Source of the DNA: CBDFGS01 sp965247255
GTDB taxonomy: Bacteria > Chloroflexota > Dehalococcoidia > Lucifugimonadales > CAUZJF01
DNA: 64,000 nucleotides
Assembly (NCBI GenBank): GCA_965247255.1
Contig: CBDFGS010000013.1
Coordinates: 124,001-188,000, forward strand
Direction: 5' to 3'
How positions within the stretch are numbered: position 1 is the first letter of the stretch; every line of letters begins with the position of its first letter. Below, in pieces: positions 42,198 through 50,645 of this stretch. The notes below the pieces were generated by a model that was given only the letters and a program-made list of their open reading frames with translations, was not told the DNA's origin and made no database searches. Position numbers and translations under genes: made by a program.

Positions 42198-42965
42198 ATG
42201 GAAGGTCAGGTAGCGATTGTGACGGGTGGAGCGGGCGGCATCGGCACGGCCGTGTGTCAGGCGTTTGCCGCCGAAGGGGCGGCGGTTGCAGTGGCCGACA
42301 TGGACGAGGAACGCGCCGACGAGCTTGCCGCAAGTATCGCTGGCGAGTCGGGAACTGCGATCGGAGTCCAGGTCGACGTCACGTCGGAGGAGTCGGTCGA
42401 AGCCGCGGTGGAGCGCATCGTGAGGCAGCTCGGCCGAGTCGATTTCCTCGTCCACTGCGCTGGGAACAATCTCAAGTCGTCGATACTGGAATTGAACGCC
42501 GCCGATTGGCAGCTGGTGCTGGACACGCACCTGACGGGCGCCTTCCTGTTCTCGAAGGCAGTGGGGAACCGTCTGGTCGCACAGGGCGAGGGAGGCAGAG
42601 TCGTTTTCATGTCGTCCGTGGCCGCCACTGCGCCGGTGCCTGAGCGGGGCGCGTACACCCCAGCCAAGGCCGGGCTGATCGGCCTGGCCAAAGTGCTCTC
42701 GCTCGAGTGGGCGACCTACAACATCAATGTCAACGCCATCTGCCCCGGGATGGTCATGACCGGGATGACGGAGAGGGTGTACAAGCGCGAGCCCGAATTG
42801 AGGGTTGAACGGCTCAAGCGGATGCCTGCCGGACGCGAGGCCTACCCCCAGGAGGTCGCGGACATGGTGCTGTTCCTGTGCAGCGACAAGGCGGCCCACA
42901 TCAACGGCACCGCCATCCCAATCGACGGCGCCTTCTTGAACAATGCATTCATGCTGGAGCCATAA
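42198..42965 (+). CDS. Short-chain dehydrogenase/reductase
   Basis: 255 residues, classical SDR. Cofactor motif TGGAGGIG (residues 9-16) with Asp34 in AVADMDEE suggests NAD preference. The NNAG position reads CAGNN (residues 87-91). Catalytic residues are Ser139/140 (MSS), Tyr153 and Lys157 (AYTPAKAG). It oxidises or reduces a sugar-type alcohol. It is followed 22 bp later by the SMP-30-like gene. A dehydrogenase next to a lactonase-like propeller is the usual arrangement for sugar oxidation to an aldonic acid. Confidence 0.92.
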   Translation: MEGQVAIVTGGAGGIGTAVCQAFAAEGAAVAVADMDEERADELAASIAGESGTAIGVQVDVTSEESVEAAVERIVRQLGRVDFLVHCAGNNLKSSILELNAADWQLVLDTHLTGAFLFSKAVGNRLVAQGEGGRVVFMSSVAATAPVPERGAYTPAKAGLIGLAKVLSLEWATYNINVNAICPGMVMTGMTERVYKREPELRVERLKRMPAGREAYPQEVADMVLFLCSDKAAHINGTAIPIDGAFLNNAFMLEP

Positions 42966-42987
42966 AACGTAAAGCGCAGGTGGACTG

Positions 42988-43848
42988 ATGCCGCTCCTAG
43001 ACAACGATACACAGATAGCTGTCCTGGTCGAGGGGCTGGACCATCCCGAGGGGATCGCCTGGGGGCTGGACGGCTACGCGTACGCGGGCGGCGAAGCCGG
43101 ACAGCTCTACCGGATCGACATCGAGAAGCGCGAGATGGCCGAGTTCGCCAACACCGGCGGGTTTGTTCTAGGGATGGCGCTGGACTCATCCCACAACATC
43201 TACGCCTGCGATGCCGCCAACAAGTGCATCCAGAAGATCACGCCGGGGGGCGTCGTGTCCGTCTACTCGACTGGGGCTGCCGACGAGCCTCTCACGACGC
43301 CAAACTACCCTGCATTCGATGCAGATGGCAATCTATACGTCTGCGACTCCGGTGACTGGAACGGAGACAACGGCAAAATATACAAGATAGCGCCCGGCGG
43401 CGAGGGCCAGGTGTGGGACAGAAGCCTCAAGGAATTCCCTAACGGCCTTTGTCTAGGTCCTGGTGGCGACTACCTCTATGTGGCGATGAGTGTGAACCCG
43501 CCGCGCGTCTCCCGCATCAAAATCGAGCCCGACGGCAGCGCGGGCCCCTCTGAGATCGTGGTGGAGCTTCCAATGACCGTTCCGGACGGCGTCGCGTTCG
43601 ACACCGACGGCAATCTCTACACCTCGATGTACCGGCCGGATAGGATCTATCGACTCACGCCCGCGGACGAGCTGGATGTGCTTGCCGAGGACTTCCAGGG
43701 CACCCTCATAGCGGCACCCACCAACATAGCCTTCTGCGGGCGCGCGCTGGATATCCTGCTGAGCGCCAACATTGGGCGGTGGCACATCACTCGCTATGAG
43801 ACGGGCGCCACCGGGCTGCCGCTCCACTACCCCACTCTAGTCGATTAA
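42988..43848 (+). CDS. SMP-30/gluconolactonase/LRE family protein
   Basis: 286 residues, six-bladed propeller without signal peptide. The start is HPEGIAWGLDG, the middle has DADGNLYVCDSGDW with a metal-site Asp/Asn, and VPDGVAFDTDGNLYTSMY (about residue 190) holds the conserved metal-binding Asp. It probably hydrolyses a sugar lactone formed by the upstream dehydrogenase. The exact lactone is unknown. It lies in an apparent operon: SDR, this gene, then the DUF4432 gene after an intergenic repeat. Confidence 0.85.
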   Translation: MPLLDNDTQIAVLVEGLDHPEGIAWGLDGYAYAGGEAGQLYRIDIEKREMAEFANTGGFVLGMALDSSHNIYACDAANKCIQKITPGGVVSVYSTGAADEPLTTPNYPAFDADGNLYVCDSGDWNGDNGKIYKIAPGGEGQVWDRSLKEFPNGLCLGPGGDYLYVAMSVNPPRVSRIKIEPDGSAGPSEIVVELPMTVPDGVAFDTDGNLYTSMYRPDRIYRLTPADELDVLAEDFQGTLIAAPTNIAFCGRALDILLSANIGRWHITRYETGATGLPLHYPTLVD

Positions 43849-43919
43849 CCGCGGAGAACGCAGAGAGCGCGGAGAGAACTGATGGAACAACTCGGCGGCC
43901 TCAGCGCCCTCTGCGGTAA
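43848..43919. repeat. ACCGC..GAG / CTCTGCGGT intergenic palindromic repeat
   Basis: ACCGCGGAGAACGCAGAGAG at the left and CCTCTGCGGT at the right pair around a central region. It fills the gap between the SMP-30-like and DUF4432 genes and is related to the copy at 42124. Confidence 0.6.
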
Positions 43920-43934
43920 ATCTCCGGAGGCGAG

Positions 43935-45023
43935 ATGACGCACTATCAGCTCGAGCGTAACCACGGCTGCCGCGTATCGGACGCATGGACCTATCGCGGG
44001 CATAAGACGGCGGTGCTGGAAAACGAGCTGCTGCGCGTCGTCGTGCTTGTGGACAAGGGCGCCGACATATACCAGTTCGTGCATAAGCCCACGGACACCG
44101 ACTTCCTGTGGCGCTCGCCCTGGGGGGTGCGCGACACGCGGCGGTTCCTTCCTACCACCGGCTCCCCCCTGGGAATCTGGCTGGACCAATACGAAGGCGG
44201 CTGGCAGACGGTGCTGCCGGGTGGCGGCAACCCGTCAGTGGTGGGTGGGGCCGATCTCGGTATCCACGCCGAGGTCAATACCATGCCGTGGGACTGCGTA
44301 ATCGTCGAGGACACGCCGGAGAGGGTCTCCGCCAGGTTCTCGGTGCGCACCTATCGCACTCCTTTTTTCTTCGAGAAGACGCTGACGCTGACCAGCGGCT
44401 CGCTGGTGCTGAGCATCGAGTCCGCGCTGGTGAATGAGGGAGAAGAGCAGGCCCACTGTGTGTGGGGCGACCACATCGCTCTCGGTGGCCCTTTCCTCAG
44501 CGAGGACTGCGTGGTCGACATGCCCGGTGGCCGGGTCATAAACCACCATAGCGAGCACCACCCCAACAACGCCCTCAAGCCGGGCGCCGTAAGCGACTGG
44601 CCGTTGGGCACCGCCAAGGACGGGACGAGAATCGACCTGAGCAAGGTGCCTCCCAAGAGCATCAGGAGATACGACCTGGCCTACGTTGCGGAGATGCCTG
44701 AGGGATGGTACGCGGTGACCAACCAGCGTGCGGAGGTGGGCTTCGGGTTGCTGTTCCCCAAGGAGCTGTTCCCCTACGTGTGGCTCTGGCAGTCTTTCGG
44801 CGGTGGTTTCGGCTACCCGTGGTACGGGCGCACCTACAACCTCGGCATCGAGCCGTTCACGAGCTACCCCGGCGACGGACTGGCCACCGCCATCGAGAAC
44901 GGCACCGCGCTCAGCCTGGAGCCCGGCCAACGCATCGAGGCGTCTCACAAGGCCATCGCGTTTACGGGCATCCAGCGCGTCAAACGGATCCAGGCCGACG
45001 GCGAGGTCGTAGCGGGGCGATAG
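43935..45023 (+). CDS. DUF4432 family, aldose-1-epimerase-like protein
   Basis: 362 residues, a galactose-mutarotase-like beta-sandwich. Recognisable blocks: ENELLRVVVLVDKGADIYQF (about residues 29-48), FLWRSPWG, YEGGWQTVLPGGG (about 100), HAEVNTMPW and HCVWGDHIALGGPFL (histidines near 184-190), then FPYVWLWQSFGGG near the end. It probably interconverts anomers or binds a sugar of the same pathway as the preceding dehydrogenase and lactonase-like proteins. The ribosome binding site is GGAGG. Confidence 0.82.
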   Translation: MTHYQLERNHGCRVSDAWTYRGHKTAVLENELLRVVVLVDKGADIYQFVHKPTDTDFLWRSPWGVRDTRRFLPTTGSPLGIWLDQYEGGWQTVLPGGGNPSVVGGADLGIHAEVNTMPWDCVIVEDTPERVSARFSVRTYRTPFFFEKTLTLTSGSLVLSIESALVNEGEEQAHCVWGDHIALGGPFLSEDCVVDMPGGRVINHHSEHHPNNALKPGAVSDWPLGTAKDGTRIDLSKVPPKSIRRYDLAYVAEMPEGWYAVTNQRAEVGFGLLFPKELFPYVWLWQSFGGGFGYPWYGRTYNLGIEPFTSYPGDGLATAIENGTALSLEPGQRIEASHKAIAFTGIQRVKRIQADGEVVAGR

Positions 45024-45127
45024 CTCAAGAGCGGGCGTCCAAACCCAGCTCGGTTGACACGTATTAGTACGGAGAATACACTGCGCCCAGCTTCTTCTTT
45101 GCCCCCCTTACAGGGAGCCTGACTCGA

Positions 45128-45784
45128 ATGGAATACAAGATCGAGGGGAACCCGGACTTCGGCCAGTTGACTGTGGACCTGACTCCCGGCGACAGGTTCA
45201 TCGCCGAGGGCGGGGCGATGGCGTGGATGAGCGACGGCGTTCAGATGAAGGCCAAGATGCTCGGCGGCCCCTTGAAGGCGATGTTCAGAAAGCTTGTCGG
45301 GGGCGAGTCGGCCTTCGTGGGCGAGTACCAGCACCCCAAGTTCGGCAGCGCTACATTCTCGCCGTCCCGGCCTGGTACAGTCATGCAGCGGACTCTCAGA
45401 GGTGATTCGTTCATACTGACCGGCGGGTCCTATATGGCCAGCACCCCCGGGATCAAGCTGAAGACGAAGTTCGCGGGGCTCCGTGGCCTCTTTTCCGGGG
45501 AGGGCACCTTCTTCATCGAGTGCACGGGAGAAGGTGAGCTGTTCTTCAACTCGTACGGGGCCATTCTCGAGAAGGAGATCGACGGAACGTTCGTGGTCGA
45601 CACGGGCCACGTGGTGGCCTGGGAGCCCGGTTTGAAGTACAAGGTAACCGGGATGGGCAGCATAAAAAGCACCCTGTTTTCGGGAGAGGGACTGGTGTTG
45701 AAATTCTCAGGCTCCGGGAAAATCTATCTCCAAACGCGGACATTGGATGGCGTGGCACGGTGGCTGACGCCGATCAGCCGATAA
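45128..45784 (+). CDS. AIM24/TIGR00266 family protein (first of three)
   Basis: 218 residues. Typical segments: GDRFIAEGGAMAWMSDGVQM (about residues 23-42), a Gly-rich stretch, RGLFSGEGTFFIECTGEGEL (about 117-136), and VVDTGHVVAWEPGLKYKVTG (about 157-176). These form the double beta-sandwich of AIM24 proteins. In bacteria the molecular role is unclear; in yeast mitochondria Aim24 affects inner-membrane organisation. There is no signal peptide. Two paralogues follow on the same strand, 40 and 33 bp apart, so they are probably one operon. Confidence 0.88.
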   Translation: MEYKIEGNPDFGQLTVDLTPGDRFIAEGGAMAWMSDGVQMKAKMLGGPLKAMFRKLVGGESAFVGEYQHPKFGSATFSPSRPGTVMQRTLRGDSFILTGGSYMASTPGIKLKTKFAGLRGLFSGEGTFFIECTGEGELFFNSYGAILEKEIDGTFVVDTGHVVAWEPGLKYKVTGMGSIKSTLFSGEGLVLKFSGSGKIYLQTRTLDGVARWLTPISR

Positions 45785-45824
45785 TAGCGGTGGCCGGCCG
45801 GAGTCTATTCCAGCGAGGGCACGG

Positions 45825-46517
45825 ATGGACGTAGAGGTACTTAGCAGAGGCGCGTTCAGTTCTGCGCTGGTGAGGATCAGCCCCGGCGAGAGCTTCATCT
45901 CGGAGGCGGGGGCGCTGTACCGCGCCACTGACAACATCGAGACGGACGTCTCGACCCGAGGCGGGCAGAAGGGCGGGATTATTCGAGGCCTGAAGCGGAC
46001 CCTTGCCCAAGAGGGGTTCTTCCTCGCGAACTACACTTGCACCAATGACGAGGAGGGGGAGGTTGGCCTGGCCCCGACTATCGAAGGCGAGGTCGCTCTC
46101 ATCGACTGCGACGGCTCGGGGAAGTGGATTTGCACTGGAGGCAGCTGGTTGGGTTCCAGCGAGTCGCTCCAGGTCGACACCCAGTTCCAGGGATTGAAGG
46201 GGATGTTCACCGGGGAGTCGGTTTCGTTTATCTCCGTCGAGGGCCAGGGGCAGCTACTGGTCAACGCCTTCGGGCGCATCAACCAGCTTGAGGTCGACGG
46301 CGAGCTTACCGTGGATACCGGCCACGTTGTGGCCTTCCAGGACACGTTGGAATACTCTCTGAGCAAAGCGGGAGGAAGCTGGATCTCCTCCATGCTGGCC
46401 GGTGAGGGAATCGTGCTCAAGTTCAAAGGCCGGGGCACGATCTACGTTCAGAGCCACAACCCCGACGAGTACGGGAAAACGCTAGGACCCAAGCTACCGC
46501 CGCAGAGGCGGCGGTAG
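45825..46517 (+). CDS. AIM24/TIGR00266 family protein (second of three)
   Basis: 230 residues. Family segments: SPGESFISEAGALYRATDN, RGLKRTLAQEGFFLANYTC, LKGMFTGESVSFISVEGQGQ and LTVDTGHVVAFQDTLEYSL. It starts MDVEVLSRGAFSSALVRI rather than the usual N-terminus of the other two. It has diverged strongly from its neighbours, which argues for old duplication and separate roles, possibly as subunits of a mixed complex (inference). Confidence 0.87.
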   Translation: MDVEVLSRGAFSSALVRISPGESFISEAGALYRATDNIETDVSTRGGQKGGIIRGLKRTLAQEGFFLANYTCTNDEEGEVGLAPTIEGEVALIDCDGSGKWICTGGSWLGSSESLQVDTQFQGLKGMFTGESVSFISVEGQGQLLVNAFGRINQLEVDGELTVDTGHVVAFQDTLEYSLSKAGGSWISSMLAGEGIVLKFKGRGTIYVQSHNPDEYGKTLGPKLPPQRRR

Positions 46518-46550
46518 CAATCTACCCGAGAGCGAAGGTGCCGCGATAGC

Positions 46551-47231
46551 ATGGACTACCGCATCGAATCGCAACCAAGCTTTAGCATCCTCGAGGTGGA
46601 CCTTGCGCCCGGCGAGCAGATCGTGACCGAGGCCGGCGCGATGGCGTGGATGAGCGACAACCTGAGCGTCACCACGGGCGCAAGAGGCGGGGTGATGGGG
46701 GGGCTGAAGAGGGCGGTGCTGACCGCGGAGAGCTTCTTTCAGAACACCTACGAGGCGGAAAGCGGGCCGGGCATGATCGGAATTGCGCCGGGCCAGGCTG
46801 GCAATATCATTGCGTATGAGCTGCAAGACCAGGAGCTTATACTGGAGAAGAACGCCTACCTCGCCTCCACCACCGATGTACACACCGACGCAAGCTTCGA
46901 AGGGTTCCGTGGCCTGTTCAACGAGGGGCTCTTCGCGTTAACTGTCTCTGGTTCCGGTACGGTCTTCTTCAGTGGCTACGGGGACGTGGAGGAGGTTGAG
47001 GTCGACGGCTCGATCATCGTCGACAACGGGCACGCGGTAGCCTGGGAGCCCAGCCTCGAGTACGAGATAACGCGCGCGCGCCGAATTCGCTCGTTCCTCT
47101 TCGCCGACCAAATCCTGATGCGTTACCACGGCCAGGGCAAGTTGTGGGTCCAGTCAAGAAGCCCACGGTCGCTGGCCAACTGGATCTACCCCTTCCGCCC
47201 GGCTCCGCCGAGCGAGTCGAGTAGCGAGTAA
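46551..47231 (+). CDS. AIM24/TIGR00266 family protein (third of three)
   Basis: 226 residues. Segments: APGEQIVTEAGAMAWMSDNL, GGLKRAVLTAESFFQNTYEA, FRGLFNEGLFALTVSGSGTV and IVDNGHAVAWEPSLEYEITR. The C-terminus adds a short Pro/Ser-rich tail. It is closer to the first than to the second copy. It ends the three-gene run. Confidence 0.87.
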   Translation: MDYRIESQPSFSILEVDLAPGEQIVTEAGAMAWMSDNLSVTTGARGGVMGGLKRAVLTAESFFQNTYEAESGPGMIGIAPGQAGNIIAYELQDQELILEKNAYLASTTDVHTDASFEGFRGLFNEGLFALTVSGSGTVFFSGYGDVEEVEVDGSIIVDNGHAVAWEPSLEYEITRARRIRSFLFADQILMRYHGQGKLWVQSRSPRSLANWIYPFRPAPPSESSSE

Positions 47232-47275
47232 GGACTAGGCTGACCCTCACGCCTCGGCAGGCTCGGTGCAGGCTC

Positions 47276-47527
47276 TCAGTCCTCTGGAGCTTCTAGCGCG
47301 GCGAGTAGTTCTTCGGCCTCCTGATCGCCTTTGCCGGCCATCTTCGTCGCGTATTCCAGAAGCGCGGGCGCCGCGGCTATAAGTCGGGCGTTCGAAAGCT
47401 GCTCAACCTCGCCGACCATGCCGCCATAGACTGCGGCGATCTGTTCGTCCTTCGACCCTGTAATGCGTGTGGGAGTCTTTGCGGCCATGTAGAGCCACGG
47501 GCCCGGCGTGTGTTGCGATTCTGCCAT
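47276..47527 (-). CDS. Phage-type small protein with HTPGPW...NARLIAAAPALLE signature
   Basis: 83 residues with an excellent ribosome binding site (AAGGAGGAATAG before the ATG). HTPGPW near the start and SNARLIAAAPALLEYATKMA near the end are the hallmark ends of a short protein common in phage and prophage genomes, where its function is unknown. No other phage gene is adjacent, so it appears to be a domesticated or stranded phage gene. It is divergent from rsfS across a 93-bp gap. Confidence 0.8.
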   Translation of the reverse strand: MAESQHTPGPWLYMAAKTPTRITGSKDEQIAAVYGGMVGEVEQLSNARLIAAAPALLEYATKMAGKGDQEAEELLAALEAPED

Positions 47528-47583
47528 CTATTCCTCCTTAGGGTTGCGCCGCCATTCGTCGGCTTATTTGCGAGGGACGCGAG

Positions 47584-47612
47584 TTGACCGGCTACTGTAA
47601 CACAAATATAAT
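47584..47612 (+). promoter_or_regulatory. Promoter of rsfS, predicting a leaderless mRNA
   Basis: TTGACC (47584-47589), exactly 17 bases, TATAAT (47607-47612). The GTG start codon is at 47621, only 8 bases after the -10 box. Transcription would start at or within a base or two of the start codon, and no ribosome binding site is present. Confidence 0.7.
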
Positions 47613-47620
47613 TCCTCACA

Positions 47621-47983
47621 GTGGCAAACAAGACCAAGTTGGAGCCGGCTGAGTACGCGCGTCTCGCCGTCGACGTTGCGTCAGACAAGTTGGCGTCGGA
47701 CGTGGCGATGCTCGATATCAGCGAGGTCAGCGATTTCGCCGACTACTTCGTCATCCTCACCGCGCAATCACCCAGACAGATAGACTCGCTTGCTAAAGAC
47801 ATCGAGCAATCCCTCAAGGCGAGCGGGGCCGCTCTTCATCACAGAGAGGGAACACCGCCAAGCGGCTGGGTGCTTCTGGACTTCGGCGACGTCATCGTGC
47901 ACCTCTTCGGGCCCTCCGAGCGGGAGTTCTACGACATCGACGGGGCTTGGGCCCGAGCTACTGAGGCGGTCAGGATTCAATGA
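47621..47983 (+). CDS. rsfS: Ribosomal silencing factor (Iojap family)
   Basis: 120 residues, GTG start. It binds ribosomal protein uL14 and blocks subunit joining when nutrients are short. The core, LDISEVSDFADYFVILTAQS (about residues 31-50), PPSGWVLLDFGDVIVHLF (about 83-100) and YDIDGAWARA at the end, is the DUF143/RsfS pattern. The mRNA appears leaderless. Its 3' end overlaps the 3' end of ndk by 14 bases on the opposite strand. Confidence 0.93.
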   Translation: MANKTKLEPAEYARLAVDVASDKLASDVAMLDISEVSDFADYFVILTAQSPRQIDSLAKDIEQSLKASGAALHHREGTPPSGWVLLDFGDVIVHLFGPSEREFYDIDGAWARATEAVRIQ

Positions 47984-48422
47984 TCCATCGGTCTATGTCC
48001 CTGGAATAGGACTCGATCTCTTCCGGCTGGAAGAAGAGAGCGATCTCCCGCGCCGCCTCCTCGGGCGAATCGGACCCGTGGACAAGATTTAACCCTATCG
48101 ACGTGGCGAGGTCACCTCTAATTGTGCCAGGCGCCGCGTCCACGGGGTCGGTGGCGCCCATAATATTCCGCACCACTTCAATCACCCTCTCGCCTTCCAG
48201 CACCATAGCGACCAGTGGCGCCGACGTGATGAATTCGACGAGGCCCTCAAAAAAAGGCTTCCCGACGTGCGGCGCGTAGTGGCGGTGCGCAAGCTCCTGG
48301 TCCATCGCGAGGAGCTTCATCGCGACCAATCGAAGTCCGCGCCGCTCGATCCGCGAGACTAACTCTCCGACGAGACCGCGCTGGACCGCGTCCGGCTTGA
48401 GCAATACCAGGGTTCTCTGCAC
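47970..48422 (-). CDS. ndk: Nucleoside diphosphate kinase
   Basis: 150 residues, full length. It transfers phosphate between nucleoside tri- and diphosphates. It starts with RTLVLLKPDAVQRGLVGE. The phospho-accepting His115 lies in NLVHGSD, and the GTIRGD segment binds the phosphates. It is the last gene of the run tsaE-tsaB-ndk, 20 bases after tsaB, and so probably shares their transcript. Confidence 0.96.
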   Translation of the reverse strand: MQRTLVLLKPDAVQRGLVGELVSRIERRGLRLVAMKLLAMDQELAHRHYAPHVGKPFFEGLVEFITSAPLVAMVLEGERVIEVVRNIMGATDPVDAAPGTIRGDLATSIGLNLVHGSDSPEEAAREIALFFQPEEIESYSRDIDRWIIES

Positions 48423-48442
48423 TACTTTTCCTCCGAGATGAG

Positions 48443-49132
48443 TTAGAGACGTCTTGCCCGTTGGGCGACTTCGAACTGGGAGCCGCGCATGTAGAGCGGC
48501 TGAAGGGTGTGCGGGTCGTCGGTCTCCCCGGCCTGCAGCCGCTGGAATCCAAGCTGAGCTATTACGCTCGGGCGCCGCGTGGGCGGAGGAGCGCTCGCCA
48601 ACAGCGCTAAATCCCGCTGCCCTTCCCTGAGCACGTGCGAGACGGCGCTGAGGCCCTCACCGCAGAAGAGCGTCTTTTGACCCCCCACCACCTCCAGAAG
48701 TCCGTCATATGATACTACCCTGTGATCCGCCTCGTTACCTTTGACGCCCGAGTCGTCATACCGGGCGGCATAGACACTCTCTCTTCCCGCCTGGATGACG
48801 GCGCACACCGGAATTCCTGCGCCCAGGTAAGGATGGGCCTCTACTTCAAGGGTCCCGACGGAGACAAGCGGGACCTCCTGCGCCGCCGCGAACGCCTTGG
48901 CGACGCTGATCCCAACCCTGAGGGCGCTGAAGCCGCCCGGACCCCTGGCAACGAAGACGGCCTCTACTTGGCCCGCTAGGACGGCGGCCCGTCGCAAGAC
49001 CTCCTTGAGCGCCGGCACCAGCTCCACCGAGTGGTTCTGCTCCGAGCGCCACGAGAGCTCGACGACCAGCTTGCCTTCGTCGGACACCGCGACCGAGGCG
49101 TACCTGGTCGACGTGTCGATTGCTAGCTCCAT
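48443..49132 (-). CDS. tsaB: tRNA t6A biosynthesis protein TsaB
   Basis: 229 residues. TsaB is an ASKHA-fold partner of TsaD needed for threonylcarbamoyl transfer to A37 of ANN-decoding tRNAs. MELAIDTSTRYASVAV at the start and GPGGFSALRVGISVAKAFA (about residues 64-82) match, although the usual GPGSFTGLR reads GPGGFSALR here. It follows tsaE with 12 bases between. tsaD and tsaC are not in the window. It feeds the substrate of mtaB (16 kb). Confidence 0.93.
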   Translation of the reverse strand: MELAIDTSTRYASVAVSDEGKLVVELSWRSEQNHSVELVPALKEVLRRAAVLAGQVEAVFVARGPGGFSALRVGISVAKAFAAAQEVPLVSVGTLEVEAHPYLGAGIPVCAVIQAGRESVYAARYDDSGVKGNEADHRVVSYDGLLEVVGGQKTLFCGEGLSAVSHVLREGQRDLALLASAPPPTRRPSVIAQLGFQRLQAGETDDPHTLQPLYMRGSQFEVAQRARRL

Positions 49133-49144
49133 CGCGTTCCGCCT

Positions 49145-49672
49145 CTAATGTACCTGTGACGCGGCCGATTCCGCAGCGCTGACCACGGGCTCGTAGGTCT
49201 GCCATCTGGTCGACAGCGTAAGGCGTCGGGTGTTCTCTCCGACATGGTCCATGCGTACCTCGAGGTGTTCGGTCGCCTGCAGGTGGTTTGCCCGGTCGGC
49301 CCACTCGACCACGGTCAGGCCGCCTCCCTCCATGACATCGTCCAGACCAAGGTCGACCGCCTCCGCGTCGCTGCCAACGCGATAGAGATCGACATGATTG
49401 AGCGTCAGACGTCCCTGGTACTTGGAAACGAGAACGAAGGTTGGGCTGCGTGCGAATTCGGAGGACCCGAGTCCCCACAGCACACCCTGAGTCAGACAGG
49501 TCTTGCCAACCCCAAGCTCTCCAACCAGCAGGTACACGTGTCCGGGTTCGGCGTGACGGCCGAGCGCCTTGCCGATCTCCTGGGTCTGCTCCGGACCGTC
49601 GCTAATTATCACGGTTTTGGTTTGTGACAAACGCGGCCTCACGCCTCCATTCTGTAAGGATAGGCGCAGCAA
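49145..49672 (-). CDS. tsaE: tRNA t6A biosynthesis ATPase TsaE
   Basis: 175 residues. A P-loop ATPase that regulates the TsaBD complex. Walker A is GELGVGKTCLTQG (about residues 51-63), the switch-like region is SPTFVLVSKYQG, and LNHVDLYRV matches the family. VVEWAD follows. The N-terminus is a little longer than usual, so an internal start is possible. It is the first gene of tsaE-tsaB-ndk. Confidence 0.92.
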   Translation of the reverse strand: MLRLSLQNGGVRPRLSQTKTVIISDGPEQTQEIGKALGRHAEPGHVYLLVGELGVGKTCLTQGVLWGLGSSEFARSPTFVLVSKYQGRLTLNHVDLYRVGSDAEAVDLGLDDVMEGGGLTVVEWADRANHLQATEHLEVRMDHVGENTRRLTLSTRWQTYEPVVSAAESAASQVH

Positions 49673-49853
49673 GCAGCGCCCCTACGGTCTGGTGCTCCCG
49701 CGTAAAGCTTCGCGGCATCACGCCGAGCACCCAGAAGTCGTCGGCGACCTCTCCCGCCGGCCCATCTGGAGAGAAGCACGTCACCTCTCATGCCGATCGG
49801 CGGCGGTGATGCTGGTGAAACAGCCTTGCAAATGACCTTAGATTAGGTAGGCG

Positions 49854-49881
49854 GTGACAATGTAAGCCTATGTATTATAAT
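49854..49881 (+). promoter_or_regulatory. Promoter of the metallophosphoesterase gene
   Basis: GTGACA (49854-49859), 16 bases, perfect TATAAT (49876-49881). It rules out the TTG codon at 49881 as a start, since transcription would begin near 49888, and supports the GTG at 49914. Confidence 0.65.
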
Positions 49882-49913
49882 TGGGCAGTTGGCTGAGGCT
49901 CAAGACAAAGCCC

Positions 49914-50645
49914 GTGCGATCTCTAATACTCTCTGACATACATAGTAATCTGGAAGCTCTCGAGAGCATCATGGCCGATGCCGAGAAGAGGGGCGGCTTC
50001 GACGAGATCTGGTCTCTCGGTGACCTAGTTGGCTACGGTCCCGATCCGGTCGAGTGTATCGAGCTCATACAGCGACACGAGACGAGAAGCGTAGCCGGCA
50101 ATCACGATCTGGCGGCTATTGGGAAGCTCAGCCTCGAGGCATTCAACCCCTACGCCAAGGCAGCGGTGGAGTGGACTACAAGTCAGCTAAATGGGGACCA
50201 TACGGCTTACCTCGAGGGGCTCCCGTTAACCCTGGAGATGGAAGATTTTACCGCCGTACACGGCAGCCCGAGGGACCCCGTATGGGAGTATGTAGTCACG
50301 CCGCCATCAGCCGTAGCCAACTTCAGTCACTTCAGCACGCTCAGATGCCTCGTTGGTCACTCGCACATCCCCTTCATTTGCCGTCCCAAGGACGAGACGG
50401 CCGTCTTCCTCGATTTCCCTCTGGACAAGCCCGTAAACCTGGGCACCGAGCGTCTGATCATCAATCCGGGCGGCGTCGGGCAGCCACGTGACGGGGACCC
50501 GCGCACCAACTACGCCATCTATCAGTCGGAGGGCGCAGTAGTATCTCATCACAAGGTTGAGTACGACATCCCTAAGACCCAAGAGAAGATGACAGAGCGA
50601 GGCCTTCCGAAGTACCTTGCGGACCGGCTGGCGCACGGTCGATAG
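49914..50645 (+). CDS. Calcineurin-like metallophosphoesterase
   Basis: 243 residues from the GTG at 49914. Dinuclear metal motifs: SDIHSN (Asp8, His10), GDLVGYGPDP, AGNHD and GHSH, in the order and spacing of the YfcE/diadenosine-tetraphosphatase-like superfamily. The VNPGGVGQPRDGDP-like tail (here IINPGGVGQPRDGDPRTNYA) is usual for these short phosphodiesterases. Substrate unknown. It has its own promoter and stands between the divergent tsaE run and an esterase gene. Confidence 0.88.
   Translation: MRSLILSDIHSNLEALESIMADAEKRGGFDEIWSLGDLVGYGPDPVECIELIQRHETRSVAGNHDLAAIGKLSLEAFNPYAKAAVEWTTSQLNGDHTAYLEGLPLTLEMEDFTAVHGSPRDPVWEYVVTPPSAVANFSHFSTLRCLVGHSHIPFICRPKDETAVFLDFPLDKPVNLGTERLIINPGGVGQPRDGDPRTNYAIYQSEGAVVSHHKVEYDIPKTQEKMTERGLPKYLADRLAHGR

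Noticed and set aside
42004..42333. An N-terminal extension of the Gfo/Idh gene to 42333
   Set aside because: The extension crosses the divergent SDR gene and a repeat, is Arg/Pro-rich, and a good ribosome binding site precedes the ATG at 42003.
49602..49784. A 60-codon minus-strand ORF upstream of tsaE
   Set aside because: It overlaps the tsaE start, has no ribosome binding site and shows no recognisable domain.
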